Of a stretch of 64,000 nucleotides of DNA, positions 37,744-47,367 are shown piece after piece. A model generated the notes under the pieces. It was not told where the DNA came from and made no database searches. It worked only from the letters and a program-made list of their open reading frames with translations. Every line of letters starts with the position of its first letter. The stretch's first letter is position 1. The position numbers and the translations under genes were made by a program. This DNA comes from Acidobacteriota bacterium (GTDB taxonomy: Bacteria > Acidobacteriota > Terriglobia > Bryobacterales > Bryobacteraceae): positions 32,834 through 96,833 of the forward strand of contig VFZO01000001.1 in assembly GCA_016871155.1 (NCBI GenBank), read 5' to 3'.

Positions 37744-39129
37744 CTATTGTATAGACTGGCGGCGGGCGATCGCCGTCAGCTCCTTCACCACGCCGCCAAG
37801 TCCGGTGTCGTCGATGCGGTTGATGAACTCGCCGGGATCATTGGAAAGGTCGAACAGCTCGCTGCGCCCCCAGTCCAGGTAATTCAGCTTCCAGCGGTCC
37901 GTCCGCACCATCAGAATCGGCCCTTTGCCGACGTACCGGTCGTCCTTCGTGAAAACGTTACGGCAGAACCAATACTCCGAGTAGGCGAACTCCCGGGGGG
38001 TGTAGCGGCGGCCCCGCAAAAGCGCGGCGAAGCTCCGGCCGTGCAGGCCTTTCACCGCGCCGAGCCCGCAAAGCTCGGTCAGCGCCGGGAACAGGTCGAT
38101 CTGCTCGATGATCTCCGTGCGGCGGCCGCTGGCGCCGCCAGGCATGCTGATCAGCAGCGGCACGCCGACCGACTCTTCGAACATGTTGTGCTTGGTCCAC
38201 ATGCGATGGGCGCCGGCCATCTCACCGTGATCGGACGTATATACCACTACCGTGTTCTTATCCAGGCCCAGTTCGCGCAGCGCATCGTGGACGCGGCCGA
38301 CGTTCGCATCCATTTGGCTGACGTTGCCATAGTAGCCGGCGAGCGAGCGGCGGGCGGCTTCGTCGGACTGCCGATACCAGCCGCGCTCCATGGCCCGGAT
38401 GCGGTGCCCTTCGAATCCGGACTCCAGATCGTCCGGCGGCCGGCGGGGCAACTCCAACCGGTCCGGTTGATACATGTCAAAGTACCGTTTCATTGGCCGA
38501 AACGGCGTATGCGGCTGGACGAACGACGCCCATAGGCAGAACGGCTTGTTCCTGTTCTGGTGAAGGAACTCGACGGCGCGATCGGCGAACCAGTTGTCTT
38601 CAAAATAACGGGCAGGCAGGTCCAGGCCGGCGCCGTCGATTCCGCCTGCGTCGCCGGACGCTTCGCGGAACCGCTTCCGGTCCTCCGCGCTGAGCGTGTG
38701 ATGGAACGAGCCTTCGTTCAAGCGGTGGGCGAACCCGTGGCGGCGAGTTTCGTCCACGAAGTGCATTTTGCCGATCGCCCCGGTGGAGTAGCCGCGTTCG
38801 GCGAAGAAGTGCCCGATCGTCGGAATTTCGGCGGGAAGCGGATCCTGGAGGATTTTTGCCCCATGTTTGTGGGCGTAGAGGCCCGTTATCAGCGATCCGC
38901 GCGACGGCACGCAGACCGGTGATGGGCAGTAGGCCGATGTGAAGCGAACGGCCCGCGCGGCCAACGCGTCGATGTTCGGCGTGCGCACCGCGGCGTGGCC
39001 GTAGCAGCCGGAGGCCGCCCGCTGATGCTGGTCCGACATCAGGAACAAAAGGTTGTACCGCGGTTCGCCCCGCCGGCTGGCGGGTACAGCCCCGGCCTGC
39101 AAAATTTCGCGTCGGGACGGTTGTGCCAT
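37744..39129 (-). CDS. Sulfatase (FGE-dependent, Cys-type)
   Basis: YNLLFLMSDQHQRAASGCYG, signature VCVPSRGSLITG; Tat-like SRREILQAG leader. Confidence 0.93.
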   Translation of the reverse strand: MAQPSRREILQAGAVPASRRGEPRYNLLFLMSDQHQRAASGCYGHAAVRTPNIDALAARAVRFTSAYCPSPVCVPSRGSLITGLYAHKHGAKILQDPLPAEIPTIGHFFAERGYSTGAIGKMHFVDETRRHGFAHRLNEGSFHHTLSAEDRKRFREASGDAGGIDGAGLDLPARYFEDNWFADRAVEFLHQNRNKPFCLWASFVQPHTPFRPMKRYFDMYQPDRLELPRRPPDDLESGFEGHRIRAMERGWYRQSDEAARRSLAGYYGNVSQMDANVGRVHDALRELGLDKNTVVVYTSDHGEMAGAHRMWTKHNMFEESVGVPLLISMPGGASGRRTEIIEQIDLFPALTELCGLGAVKGLHGRSFAALLRGRRYTPREFAYSEYWFCRNVFTKDDRYVGKGPILMVRTDRWKLNYLDWGRSELFDLSNDPGEFINRIDDTGLGGVVKELTAIARRQSIQ

Positions 39130-39154
39130 GTCTTTTGCATGTTACAACGGGCAT

Positions 39155-41893
39155 ATGAGGATTCATTCCGCCCTTACCCTGGGCGTTCTGGCCACGGCCG
39201 CAGCCTTCACCCAGCCGGCGGCAAAAAAAATCGAAATCGACATTCCCTACCAGAAGTTCGTTCTTCCGAACGGCCTGCGCGTGATCGTCCATGAGGATCG
39301 CAAGGCGCCCATCGTCGCCGTGAACCTCTGGTATCACGTCGGCTCCAAGAACGAGAAGTCCGGCAAGTCCGGCTTCGCCCACCTGTTTGAACACGTCATG
39401 TTCAACGGGTCGAAGCACTTCAACGATGATTATTTCCAGGCGCTGGAGCGGCTGGGCGCCACGGACCTGAACGGTACGACCAATAACGATCGCACCAACT
39501 ATTTCCAGAACGTGCCGGTGCCGGCGCTGGACCAGGTGCTGTTCCTGGAGTCCGACCGCATGGGCCACCTGCTTGAAGTGCTGGATCTCAAAAAGCTCGA
39601 CGAGCAGCGCGGCGTGGTGCAGAACGAGAAGCGCCAGGGCGAGAACGCACCGTACGGATTGGCCTACGAGATCGTCACAAAAGCTATGTACCCGCAGGAG
39701 CATCCCTACTCATGGACCGTCATCGGCTCCATGGAGGATCTGAACGCCGCGACGTTGAAGGATGTGCAGGAGTGGTTCAAAACCTATTACGGCGCGGCGA
39801 ATACGGTGCTGGTGATCGCCGGCGATATCGACGCAAAAACGGCGAAGGAGAAGGTGGAGAAGTACTTCGGCTGGATTCCGCCGGGACCGCCGCCGGTGAG
39901 GCATCGCGAATGGATCGCCAAACTGGACGGCGCCAAGCGCCAAGTAGCCTACGACCAGGTGCCCCAGGCGCGGGTGATGAAGGTCTGGAACGTGCCTCAG
40001 AACTACACCTATGACTCGGAGATGCTGGACATCGCCGCCTCCGCGCTGGGCGGAGGGCGGACATCCCGGCTCTATAGGCGGCTGATACAGAAAGATCAGC
40101 TCGCCAGCGCTGTGCAGGTGGACAACGACAAGAACGAAATCGGCGGGAACTTCATGATCACCGTGACGGCGCGTCCCGGCGTTTCGTTGACGAAACTGGA
40201 AGCGGCGCTGGACGAAGAGGTCAAGGCCTTCCTGCACACCGGACCCACCGAAGCCGAGTTGCGCCAGATCAAGACGCGCACCTTGGCGGGCTTCCTGAAT
40301 GGCATCGAACGGATCGGCGGCTTTGGCGGCAAGTCCGACGTGCTGGCGAGCTGCGAAGTGTATACGGGGGATCCGGGCTGCTACAAAAAGTCGATCGAGA
40401 TCACCGAAAAGGCCACCTGGAACGAAGTGAAGCGTGTCGCCAACCAGTGGTTGGACGACGGAGTCTATACGCTGGAGATCCATCCCAAGCCCAGGCTGAA
40501 GGAGTTTTCGAAGGACATCGACCGGTCGGCGCTGCCGGCCGCGGGCGGCGCGCCAGCGCTGCGAGTGCCGCCGATGCAGAAGACGACCCTTTCGAACGGT
40601 CTTCGCGTGGTGCTCAGTGAGCGCCATGAGACGCCCACCCTGTCCATGGCGATGCAGTTCGACGCCGGGTATGCGGCCGATCAGTTCTTCCAGCCCGGCA
40701 CCGCCTCTCTGTTGAACAAGATGATGCTCGAAGGCACGACGAAGCGGACCGGGCCGGAGATCGCCGAACGCAACGCCGAACTCGGTTCGGCGATTCAGGC
40801 GTTTTCGAACCTCGATATGTCGTCGGTCAATCTGTCGGCCCTGAAGATGAACCTGGATGAGTCGCTGGATCTTTACGCCGACGTCATTCGCAACCCCGCC
40901 TTCCCGCCGGCCGATTTCGAAAGGCTGAAGAAGCTGCAGTCCGACGGCATCCAGCGCGAAAAGTCCGAACCGAACTCCATGGCGATGCGCGTGTTTCCCG
41001 GTCTCATTTACGGCAAAGGCCACGCCTATTCGAATCCGTTCACGGGCAGCGGCACGGAGGCGTCGGTCAAGCAGATTGTCCGCGAAACGCTCACCAAGTT
41101 CCACGGAACGTTTTACCGGCCGAACAATGCCGTGCTGCATATCGTTGGCGATACGACGCTGGATGAGATGAAGCCGAAGCTCGAGAAGCTGTTCGGCGAC
41201 TGGACGCGTGCCGATGTGCCGAAGAAGAATCTGGCGCAAGTGCAGCACCGCGAGAAATCGACGGTGTACATCATCGACAAACCGGGCGCGATCCAATCGG
41301 TGATCATGGCGGGCCACGTGGCGCCTCCATCGAACAATCCGGACGAAGCCGCGATTGACGTGTTGAACGCCGCCTTCGGCGGCGCGTTCACTTCGCGCTT
41401 GAACATGAACCTGCGCGAGGACAAGCACTGGAGTTATGGCGCGTTCACAACCTTCGTCGACGCCCGCGGGCAAAGGCCGTTCCTAGCCATGTCGCCGGTG
41501 CAATCGGACAAGACCAAGGAGTCGCTCGCCGAAGTGATCAAGGAGTTCCGGGACATAATTCGCGACAAGCCGATTACCGAGGAAGAGTTGCAAAAAACGC
41601 AGGCTTCGTTGACGCGCTCGCTCGCCGGGCAACGGGAGACGAAGGGCGGCGTGTTGGGCGATCAACTGATGATCAACCGCCTGGGGCTGGCCGACGATTA
41701 CTTCACCACCTACGCGCAACGGGTGAATTCACTTAAACGCGCCGACATCAACGCCATCGCCGAGAAGGTCTTGCGGCCGGAGAAGTTGATTTGGGTCGTG
41801 GTGGGTGACCGGGCCCAGATCGAAAAGGGAATCCGCGAGTTGAACCTGGGCGAAGTGACGCTGCTCGACGCCGACGGTAACGCAGTGAACTAG
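39155..41893 (+). CDS. M16-family zinc metallopeptidase (two fused domains)
   Basis: Inverted zinc motif HLFEHVMFNGSKHF (HxxEH); second domain TLSNGLRVVLSERHETPTLSMAMQFDAG lacks it. Start trimmed to ATG at 39155 with signal peptide. Confidence 0.92.
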   Translation: MRIHSALTLGVLATAAAFTQPAAKKIEIDIPYQKFVLPNGLRVIVHEDRKAPIVAVNLWYHVGSKNEKSGKSGFAHLFEHVMFNGSKHFNDDYFQALERLGATDLNGTTNNDRTNYFQNVPVPALDQVLFLESDRMGHLLEVLDLKKLDEQRGVVQNEKRQGENAPYGLAYEIVTKAMYPQEHPYSWTVIGSMEDLNAATLKDVQEWFKTYYGAANTVLVIAGDIDAKTAKEKVEKYFGWIPPGPPPVRHREWIAKLDGAKRQVAYDQVPQARVMKVWNVPQNYTYDSEMLDIAASALGGGRTSRLYRRLIQKDQLASAVQVDNDKNEIGGNFMITVTARPGVSLTKLEAALDEEVKAFLHTGPTEAELRQIKTRTLAGFLNGIERIGGFGGKSDVLASCEVYTGDPGCYKKSIEITEKATWNEVKRVANQWLDDGVYTLEIHPKPRLKEFSKDIDRSALPAAGGAPALRVPPMQKTTLSNGLRVVLSERHETPTLSMAMQFDAGYAADQFFQPGTASLLNKMMLEGTTKRTGPEIAERNAELGSAIQAFSNLDMSSVNLSALKMNLDESLDLYADVIRNPAFPPADFERLKKLQSDGIQREKSEPNSMAMRVFPGLIYGKGHAYSNPFTGSGTEASVKQIVRETLTKFHGTFYRPNNAVLHIVGDTTLDEMKPKLEKLFGDWTRADVPKKNLAQVQHREKSTVYIIDKPGAIQSVIMAGHVAPPSNNPDEAAIDVLNAAFGGAFTSRLNMNLREDKHWSYGAFTTFVDARGQRPFLAMSPVQSDKTKESLAEVIKEFRDIIRDKPITEEELQKTQASLTRSLAGQRETKGGVLGDQLMINRLGLADDYFTTYAQRVNSLKRADINAIAEKVLRPEKLIWVVVGDRAQIEKGIRELNLGEVTLLDADGNAVN

Positions 41894-42516
41894 CGGAGTT
41901 GAACGAAAAAGCCGAACTCCACCTTGCCGAACGTTTCCTTGAACTGGCCGCCGGGCTTGTAGGCCTTGGCCTCCGCCCGGACGCCTACTCGCTGGTTGAT
42001 GTAGTACCGCAGGCCTCCGCCGAAGTTCACCGCAGGGTCGGTGGAGGCGGCCGCGGTGAACGGCACCTGAATCCCCTCGACGTTGACGTTGAATTGACGC
42101 GACGGAGCGTGAATCATACCCACGCCGAAAACGGCATATGGAACGATGGGAAACTCCCGAATCGGCATCCGGATGTGCACGCCGCCGTGAAAATCGGTCA
42201 GCGGGATGTTGTAGTTGATGTTGACTGGCTGGCTCAGGCCGGGAATCGTGCGGCTTTGCTTGCGGCCGATGCCCGGAAAATAGCTGAATTCGCCATAGGG
42301 CAGAATCCATTTGTTGGCCGCATAGGTCACGTTGGCGCCGCCCATCCAGCGAAACTCGTCGATGCCATAGCTGGCGCCGACAAATCCTCCGACTTCGAAG
42401 CTGCCCGAGCGCACCACCGACCGGCTCTGCGCCATCAAGCCCATGCCCGCCCAAAGGATGATTCCGCACACGTGGAATGTCTTCATCTTTTTGTTCCTCA
42501 ATATCTTATGAGCCAC
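41890..42516 (-). CDS. Outer membrane beta-barrel protein
   Basis: Signal peptide, GSFEVGGFVGASYGIDEFRWMGGANVTYAANKWILPYGEFSYFPG; ends VEFGFFVQLR. Confidence 0.75.
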   Translation of the reverse strand: MAHKILRNKKMKTFHVCGIILWAGMGLMAQSRSVVRSGSFEVGGFVGASYGIDEFRWMGGANVTYAANKWILPYGEFSYFPGIGRKQSRTIPGLSQPVNINYNIPLTDFHGGVHIRMPIREFPIVPYAVFGVGMIHAPSRQFNVNVEGIQVPFTAAASTDPAVNFGGGLRYYINQRVGVRAEAKAYKPGGQFKETFGKVEFGFFVQLR

Positions 42517-42701
42517 TGCCGTTACTAGAATGGTAAGGGAGCCTGGGCCTGCCTGACAAGGCGGCCTCAGTCAACAACGCGGAAAAAACCGGCCGAGCGC
42601 CTCACGAGAAGACGGCTTTTCCGCGATCAGCCGGCGGTGCGATTCTCGATTCGGCCGGTTGCGCGTGACGTTTCCGGGTGTTCTCCTGCGTCTCCAGCCG
42701 T

Positions 42702-42723
42702 CCGATTCGATCAACCGAATCGG
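42702..42723. repeat. Perfect inverted repeat CCGATTCG-N6-CGAATCGG upstream of the Ser/Thr kinase gene
   Basis: Read directly: CCGATTCG (42702-42709) ATCAAC CGAATCGG (42716-42723). Confidence 0.8.
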
Positions 42724-42949
42724 GGCACGAACCGTCGGTTCAATCGGTTCCCGCTATCCGGCCACTGGAGACTGCGCACCGAAAACTGAAGTGAATCGGC
42801 CGGGGAAGCGCCAACGGGTTGAACAATTGGCGCTCACAACGTGGGACGAAGCTCGAAAAAAATCCGGGTTCCCGGTAGCGGTATCATGAACGAGTCCCTG
42901 TGAAGTTTTCCGTACGAATCGCTATGCGCCACGGCTGGTTCCCCGGCCC

Positions 42950-45900
42950 ATGGCGGAGGTGTGCGTAGTGGAGCGGATCGGGAAATACGTTATCCAAGGC
43001 GAAATCGGACGGGGCGGATTCGGGCGGGTTTACAAGGCGCTGGATCCCACCGTGGGCCGCGTGGTGGCCATCAAAGTCCTGCTGCCGGACGCGACGGACG
43101 GCGACATGCTGACCCGTTTCAAGATGGAAGCGACGACGGCCGGCAACCTGCATCATCCGAATCTGGTGACGATCCACGAATTTGGCGAGGAGCAGGGGAA
43201 CCAGTTTTTGGTGATGGAGTATCTGGAAGGCCTCGACCTCCAGCAGATTCTGAAAGAGCACCGGCCAATGCCGCTGCTGGATAAGATCGAGATTCTGCGA
43301 CAGGTGGCCGCCGGCCTGGCCTGCGCCCACGAAGGCGGTGTGATCCATCGCGACGTGAAGCCGTCCAATATCATGGTCCTGCGCGAGGGCACCGTAAAGG
43401 TAATGGATTTCGGCATCGCGCGCCTGGCGCGAGCCGACACCACCCGGTTCACCAAAGCCGGGTTCCTGATCGGAACCCTAAACTACATGAGCCCGGAGCA
43501 GTTTCGCGAGGCCGATGTCGATCAACTCTGCGACATCTGGGCCTTTGGCGCCATCTGCTACGAATTCGTCACGGGCCGGTTCCCGTTTGAGGGTTCGTCG
43601 CCGCCGGCGATCCTCTACAACATTACGACCGTCGACCCGCCCGCGCCATCGGCGCTGGTACCGGAGTGTCCCGAGTCGCTCAGCCAGATGATTATGAAGA
43701 CGCTGGCCAAAGACCGCGATCTTCGTTATCAAAGCCTGAGCGAGTTCCAATTGGACCTTGGGCCGATATTGATGGAAATGCGCCGTCAGCGGGCGGCGTC
43801 GCTGTTGCCGGATGCGCGGCGGCTGTTTGAGGAGCAGAAAGGCGAAGAGGCGCAGCGCGTGGTCCGGCGTGTTCTGGATCTCGACCCGCTCAATACCGAA
43901 GCCAGGCAACTGCGCGAACGGATCCAGAAGTTGGCGCAGCAACAGGCCATCGTCCCCAAAGTCACGGCGATGCGCAAGACCGGACAGGAAGCGCTTTCGC
44001 AGGGCCGCTACGCCGAGGCCATTCAGCAGTTCGAGAACGCGCTGCGGCTGGACTCGGCCAACACCGAGATCCGCAACCTGCTCGATACGGCGCGCGGTTC
44101 GGTGGACAAGTACAAGAAGGCGCAAGAGGCGGCGGAAGCGGCCGCCAAGCTGGCCGACCAGCGCGACTTCACCGGCGCGCACGAGCTGGTAAAGCAGGCC
44201 ATCGCTATCGATCCCACCAACGTGCGGGCGCGCGAAGTGATGACTCGCGTGCAGCATGCCTTCGACTCGCAGGAGCGCCGCCGCGAGGTGGACGAAACCC
44301 TGCAACAGGCCTCCGCGCTAGTGGCGGCCGGCTCGTTTGACGAAGCCATTGCCCTGTTGACCGGCGCGAAACAGCGGCTGCGGGAGCCCACCGATGTTGT
44401 CGAAGCGCTCGCTAAGGCCGAGGCGGCCAGGAAAGAGAAACTGGAGCGCGACCGCCGTCAGAGAGCCTTGGCCGAAGCCGCCGAACTGCTGAAGCAGGAG
44501 CGCGTGGACCAGGCTGAGAAAGTCTTGCAGCCCGTCCGCAAGGAGTCCCCGGACGAACCCGGACTCGCGGAGATGCTGGCCAGATGCGCCGACGTTCGCA
44601 AGGCCATTGAGCGGCGGGAGGCGATTCAAAAAGTCGTCGACCGGGTTCGTCTGTTCCAGCAGGACGGGGAACTGGATCGTGCGCTGAACCTGGTGGAACG
44701 GGCGCTGGAGGAGTTCAAGGGCGATTCGTCCTTGACCGGCCTGCGCGACGAGAGCGTGCAATTGATTCGCCAGCGCGACGACCGCCGGGCGATCGACGAA
44801 ACCCTGCGCGCCGCGAGCGACTTGCGGGCCGCCGGAAAGACCGATGAGGCGCTGGCGCGGCTGCGGGAGGCCGCCCAGCGGTTTGGTAAGGTACCGGCGC
44901 TGGAGGCGCTGACGAAAGAGCTTTCGGCCGATCTCCAGGCCAAGGAGAACCGCCGCGCGCTGGAGACAGCGCTGCAGTCCGTCCGGGAGTTACGGGCCAA
45001 GGGAGACCTGGCGGGCGCATCGGCGCGAATTCAGGCGTTGCGGGCGCAGTACGGCGATTCGGCGGCGTTGCAGGACCTGGAGCGCGAGATCGAGGCCGAG
45101 CAAGGGTTGCGCAAGAAACGGGACGTAGTGGCCGGCACGGCCGCCGAGGCCCGCAAGCGGATCGCCGAGTCGCAGTGGGAGTCGGCCCAGGTGCTGCTGC
45201 GCGGCGCGCTGACGCAGTATCCGAACGAGCCGGAGTTGCAGTCGTTGCTCGACGGAATCGACCGCGGACTCCACGAACAGCAGGCGCGCAAGGAGAAGGA
45301 AGAGGCGCAAAGAAAGGCGCGAGTATTGGAGGGACAAGGCAAGGACGCCGAGGCGTTGGCCGTGCTGGACGCCGCCTTGGCCGTTCACGCCGGCGATCCG
45401 GAGTTGTTCTCCGCTCGGGCTGCGCTGGCCATGCGCGCCGCCGGACGGCAACGGGCGGGCGATCTGTCGGCGCGGCTGGCGCGGATCGCGCAGGAGATCG
45501 ACCGCGGCCGGTTCGATGTCGCGCGGCAGGATCTGGAATCGGCGCGCGAGCAGTTTGGCGAAACCGTCGAGATTCAGCGTCTCTTGGAAGAATTAAACGT
45601 GAAGCGGGCGCTGGCGGACCAGGAGGCGTTCGCGAAGTCGATCGAGCAGTTGATCGAAAAGGGCGCGATCGCCGAAGCCAAACAGCGGCTCCAGCAGGCG
45701 TTGGCTGCCAATCCGCGCGATGCCCGGCTGATCCGTTTGCAGCAGGCGATGGAGGCCGAGGCGACGTTTTTCGAATCGTTGCAAGGCATCGAACAACATC
45801 TGAATAACCGGCGGTTGGAACTGGCCGAAACCGCACTGCGCTCGGCGGGCGCGATGAAGCCTGATCACCCGGACATCAAGCGGCTGACGCAACGGCTGAG

Positions 45901-47353
45901 TAAGGAGCGCGAGAAGGCAGCGTCCGAACGTGCCGGCCAGTTGAAGAAAGCGCAGGAGTGGATTCGAAAGAACAGCTTCGACGAAGCCAATGCCGCTCTG
46001 CGTGGACTCATCGACCTGAATCCCAAGGACGGGGAAGCGATTCAGGCGCTGGATGCACTGAACACGGCGCGGTCGGCGTTCCTAAAGCGACAGAACTACT
46101 CGACGCGCATCGCCGATCTGGAAGTGAAGAAGCGCGCGAACAATCCGCAGCAGGTGAAGGACGGCGCGGGCGTGTTGCTCGCCGAATTTCCAGGTGATCC
46201 GCAGGCGCAGGCCCTGCTCTCGTGGGCGGACAAACGGCTGATCGAAATCGGCGCTCCTAAGCCGCCGCAGGGAATCGCGGGTTGGAAGGTGGCGGTGGGC
46301 GGCGTGCTGGCGGTGGCGCTGGCGGCTGGCGGGTACATTGCCTTCAAGCCGAAGGAAGAAGCCGCTTCCTGGAACATCTCCACCAACAAGATGGCTTTCA
46401 CCTGGAAGATGGGCGAGAGCCTGCCGGATCCTAAATTAATCGCGCTTTCCAGCGCGCGCGGCGTAGTCACTGTGAAGGCCGCGTCCGCCGCGCCGTGGCT
46501 GAATGTGGATCCGGGCCAGGCAACCACGCCGGGCCAATTGAACGTGGCGATCGCTCCGGCGGCCCTGGGCCCCGGCGACCACCGGACGCAGGTGAAGATC
46601 GAAGCGGCGGGCGCCGAGCCGGCCGTACGAATGGTCGACGTGTCATTGAAAATCGTGGGCCGCGCCGCGCCGCCGGAACGTCCGGACGCCAGCAGTTTAC
46701 GGGCGGAGCCCAGCCTGCTCACCTTCGATGTCCGGCAGGGAACGGCGGCGCCGGAGACTCATACCTTCCGGCTGGAAGGCCGCGGCGTAACGCGCGCCAA
46801 TCTGACCGCGCGGGCGCGGGGCACGTGGCTCAGCGTTAGCCCCGGAACCACCTCGCTACCGGCCACCATCACGGTGCAGGTGGCGCCCGCCGGCCTGACG
46901 CCGGGTTCGTTTCAAGGTGAAATTGTCGTGAGCGGTGACGGAGCGAGTGAGCGCGTCAACGTGTCGCTGCGCGTTCGCGACGCCGAACGGCCGGTGGTGA
47001 CTCCACCGCCTCCACCGCCGGCGGAGACGAAGAAACAGAACGTGGAGCCGCCGGCGAAGAAGGAGGCGCCGGTCCCGGCCGGCACCTACGCCGGACCGCG
47101 CCGCGGCACCATGACGTGGGTGGGCGAACTGCCCCCCGGTCAAAAGTTGACGATCAGCCGCGAGGGCGCGTCAACGGGTACGATCAACCGGAATTTCCCC
47201 GGAGATGTGGCGATCCGTATTGAGCCCGGCACGCCGGGCATCGCGGTGGAATCGGAGCCGTCCGAAGCGAATCGCTACTCGCGTGCGGTGCTGGTGAACA
47301 ACTCCGGCGCGCCGGTCTCGTTAATCCAAATCCGCTGGTTCGTGCGGGACTAA
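42950..47353 (+). CDS. Transmembrane Ser/Thr protein kinase with long helical (TPR-like) region and BACON-like C-terminal repeats
   Basis: YVIQGEIGRGGFGRVYKALD, VVAIKVL, VIHRDVKPSNIMVL, VMDFGIARL; hundreds of residues of helical repeats; TM GWKVAVGGVLAVALAAGGYIAF; repeats APWLNVDPGQATTPGQLNVAIAPAALGPGDHRTQVKI and TWLSVSPGTTSLPATITVQVAPAGLTPGSFQGEIVV. Confidence 0.92.
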   Translation: MAEVCVVERIGKYVIQGEIGRGGFGRVYKALDPTVGRVVAIKVLLPDATDGDMLTRFKMEATTAGNLHHPNLVTIHEFGEEQGNQFLVMEYLEGLDLQQILKEHRPMPLLDKIEILRQVAAGLACAHEGGVIHRDVKPSNIMVLREGTVKVMDFGIARLARADTTRFTKAGFLIGTLNYMSPEQFREADVDQLCDIWAFGAICYEFVTGRFPFEGSSPPAILYNITTVDPPAPSALVPECPESLSQMIMKTLAKDRDLRYQSLSEFQLDLGPILMEMRRQRAASLLPDARRLFEEQKGEEAQRVVRRVLDLDPLNTEARQLRERIQKLAQQQAIVPKVTAMRKTGQEALSQGRYAEAIQQFENALRLDSANTEIRNLLDTARGSVDKYKKAQEAAEAAAKLADQRDFTGAHELVKQAIAIDPTNVRAREVMTRVQHAFDSQERRREVDETLQQASALVAAGSFDEAIALLTGAKQRLREPTDVVEALAKAEAARKEKLERDRRQRALAEAAELLKQERVDQAEKVLQPVRKESPDEPGLAEMLARCADVRKAIERREAIQKVVDRVRLFQQDGELDRALNLVERALEEFKGDSSLTGLRDESVQLIRQRDDRRAIDETLRAASDLRAAGKTDEALARLREAAQRFGKVPALEALTKELSADLQAKENRRALETALQSVRELRAKGDLAGASARIQALRAQYGDSAALQDLEREIEAEQGLRKKRDVVAGTAAEARKRIAESQWESAQVLLRGALTQYPNEPELQSLLDGIDRGLHEQQARKEKEEAQRKARVLEGQGKDAEALAVLDAALAVHAGDPELFSARAALAMRAAGRQRAGDLSARLARIAQEIDRGRFDVARQDLESAREQFGETVEIQRLLEELNVKRALADQEAFAKSIEQLIEKGAIAEAKQRLQQALAANPRDARLIRLQQAMEAEATFFESLQGIEQHLNNRRLELAETALRSAGAMKPDHPDIKRLTQRLSKEREKAASERAGQLKKAQEWIRKNSFDEANAALRGLIDLNPKDGEAIQALDALNTARSAFLKRQNYSTRIADLEVKKRANNPQQVKDGAGVLLAEFPGDPQAQALLSWADKRLIEIGAPKPPQGIAGWKVAVGGVLAVALAAGGYIAFKPKEEAASWNISTNKMAFTWKMGESLPDPKLIALSSARGVVTVKAASAAPWLNVDPGQATTPGQLNVAIAPAALGPGDHRTQVKIEAAGAEPAVRMVDVSLKIVGRAAPPERPDASSLRAEPSLLTFDVRQGTAAPETHTFRLEGRGVTRANLTARARGTWLSVSPGTTSLPATITVQVAPAGLTPGSFQGEIVVSGDGASERVNVSLRVRDAERPVVTPPPPPPAETKKQNVEPPAKKEAPVPAGTYAGPRRGTMTWVGELPPGQKLTISREGASTGTINRNFPGDVAIRIEPGTPGIAVESEPSEANRYSRAVLVNNSGAPVSLIQIRWFVRD

Positions 47354-47367
47354 TATAAAATCGGCGT

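Noticed and set aside
39710-41473. 587-aa open frame on - strand
   Set aside because: Antisense shadow of the M16 peptidase gene.
42659-42889. 76-aa ORF in the gap before the kinase gene
   Set aside because: Weak coding character and overlaps the inverted repeats; more likely noncoding.
44715-45836. 373-aa frame on - strand inside the kinase gene
   Set aside because: Arg/Pro/Ala-rich alternative frame of the helical repeat region; no start context or domain.
43800-46250. Possible tandem DNA repeat or CRISPR-like periodicity within the kinase gene
   Set aside because: The similarity is at protein level (helical repeats with recurring Glu/Ala/Arg words); no exact direct repeats with regular spacers.
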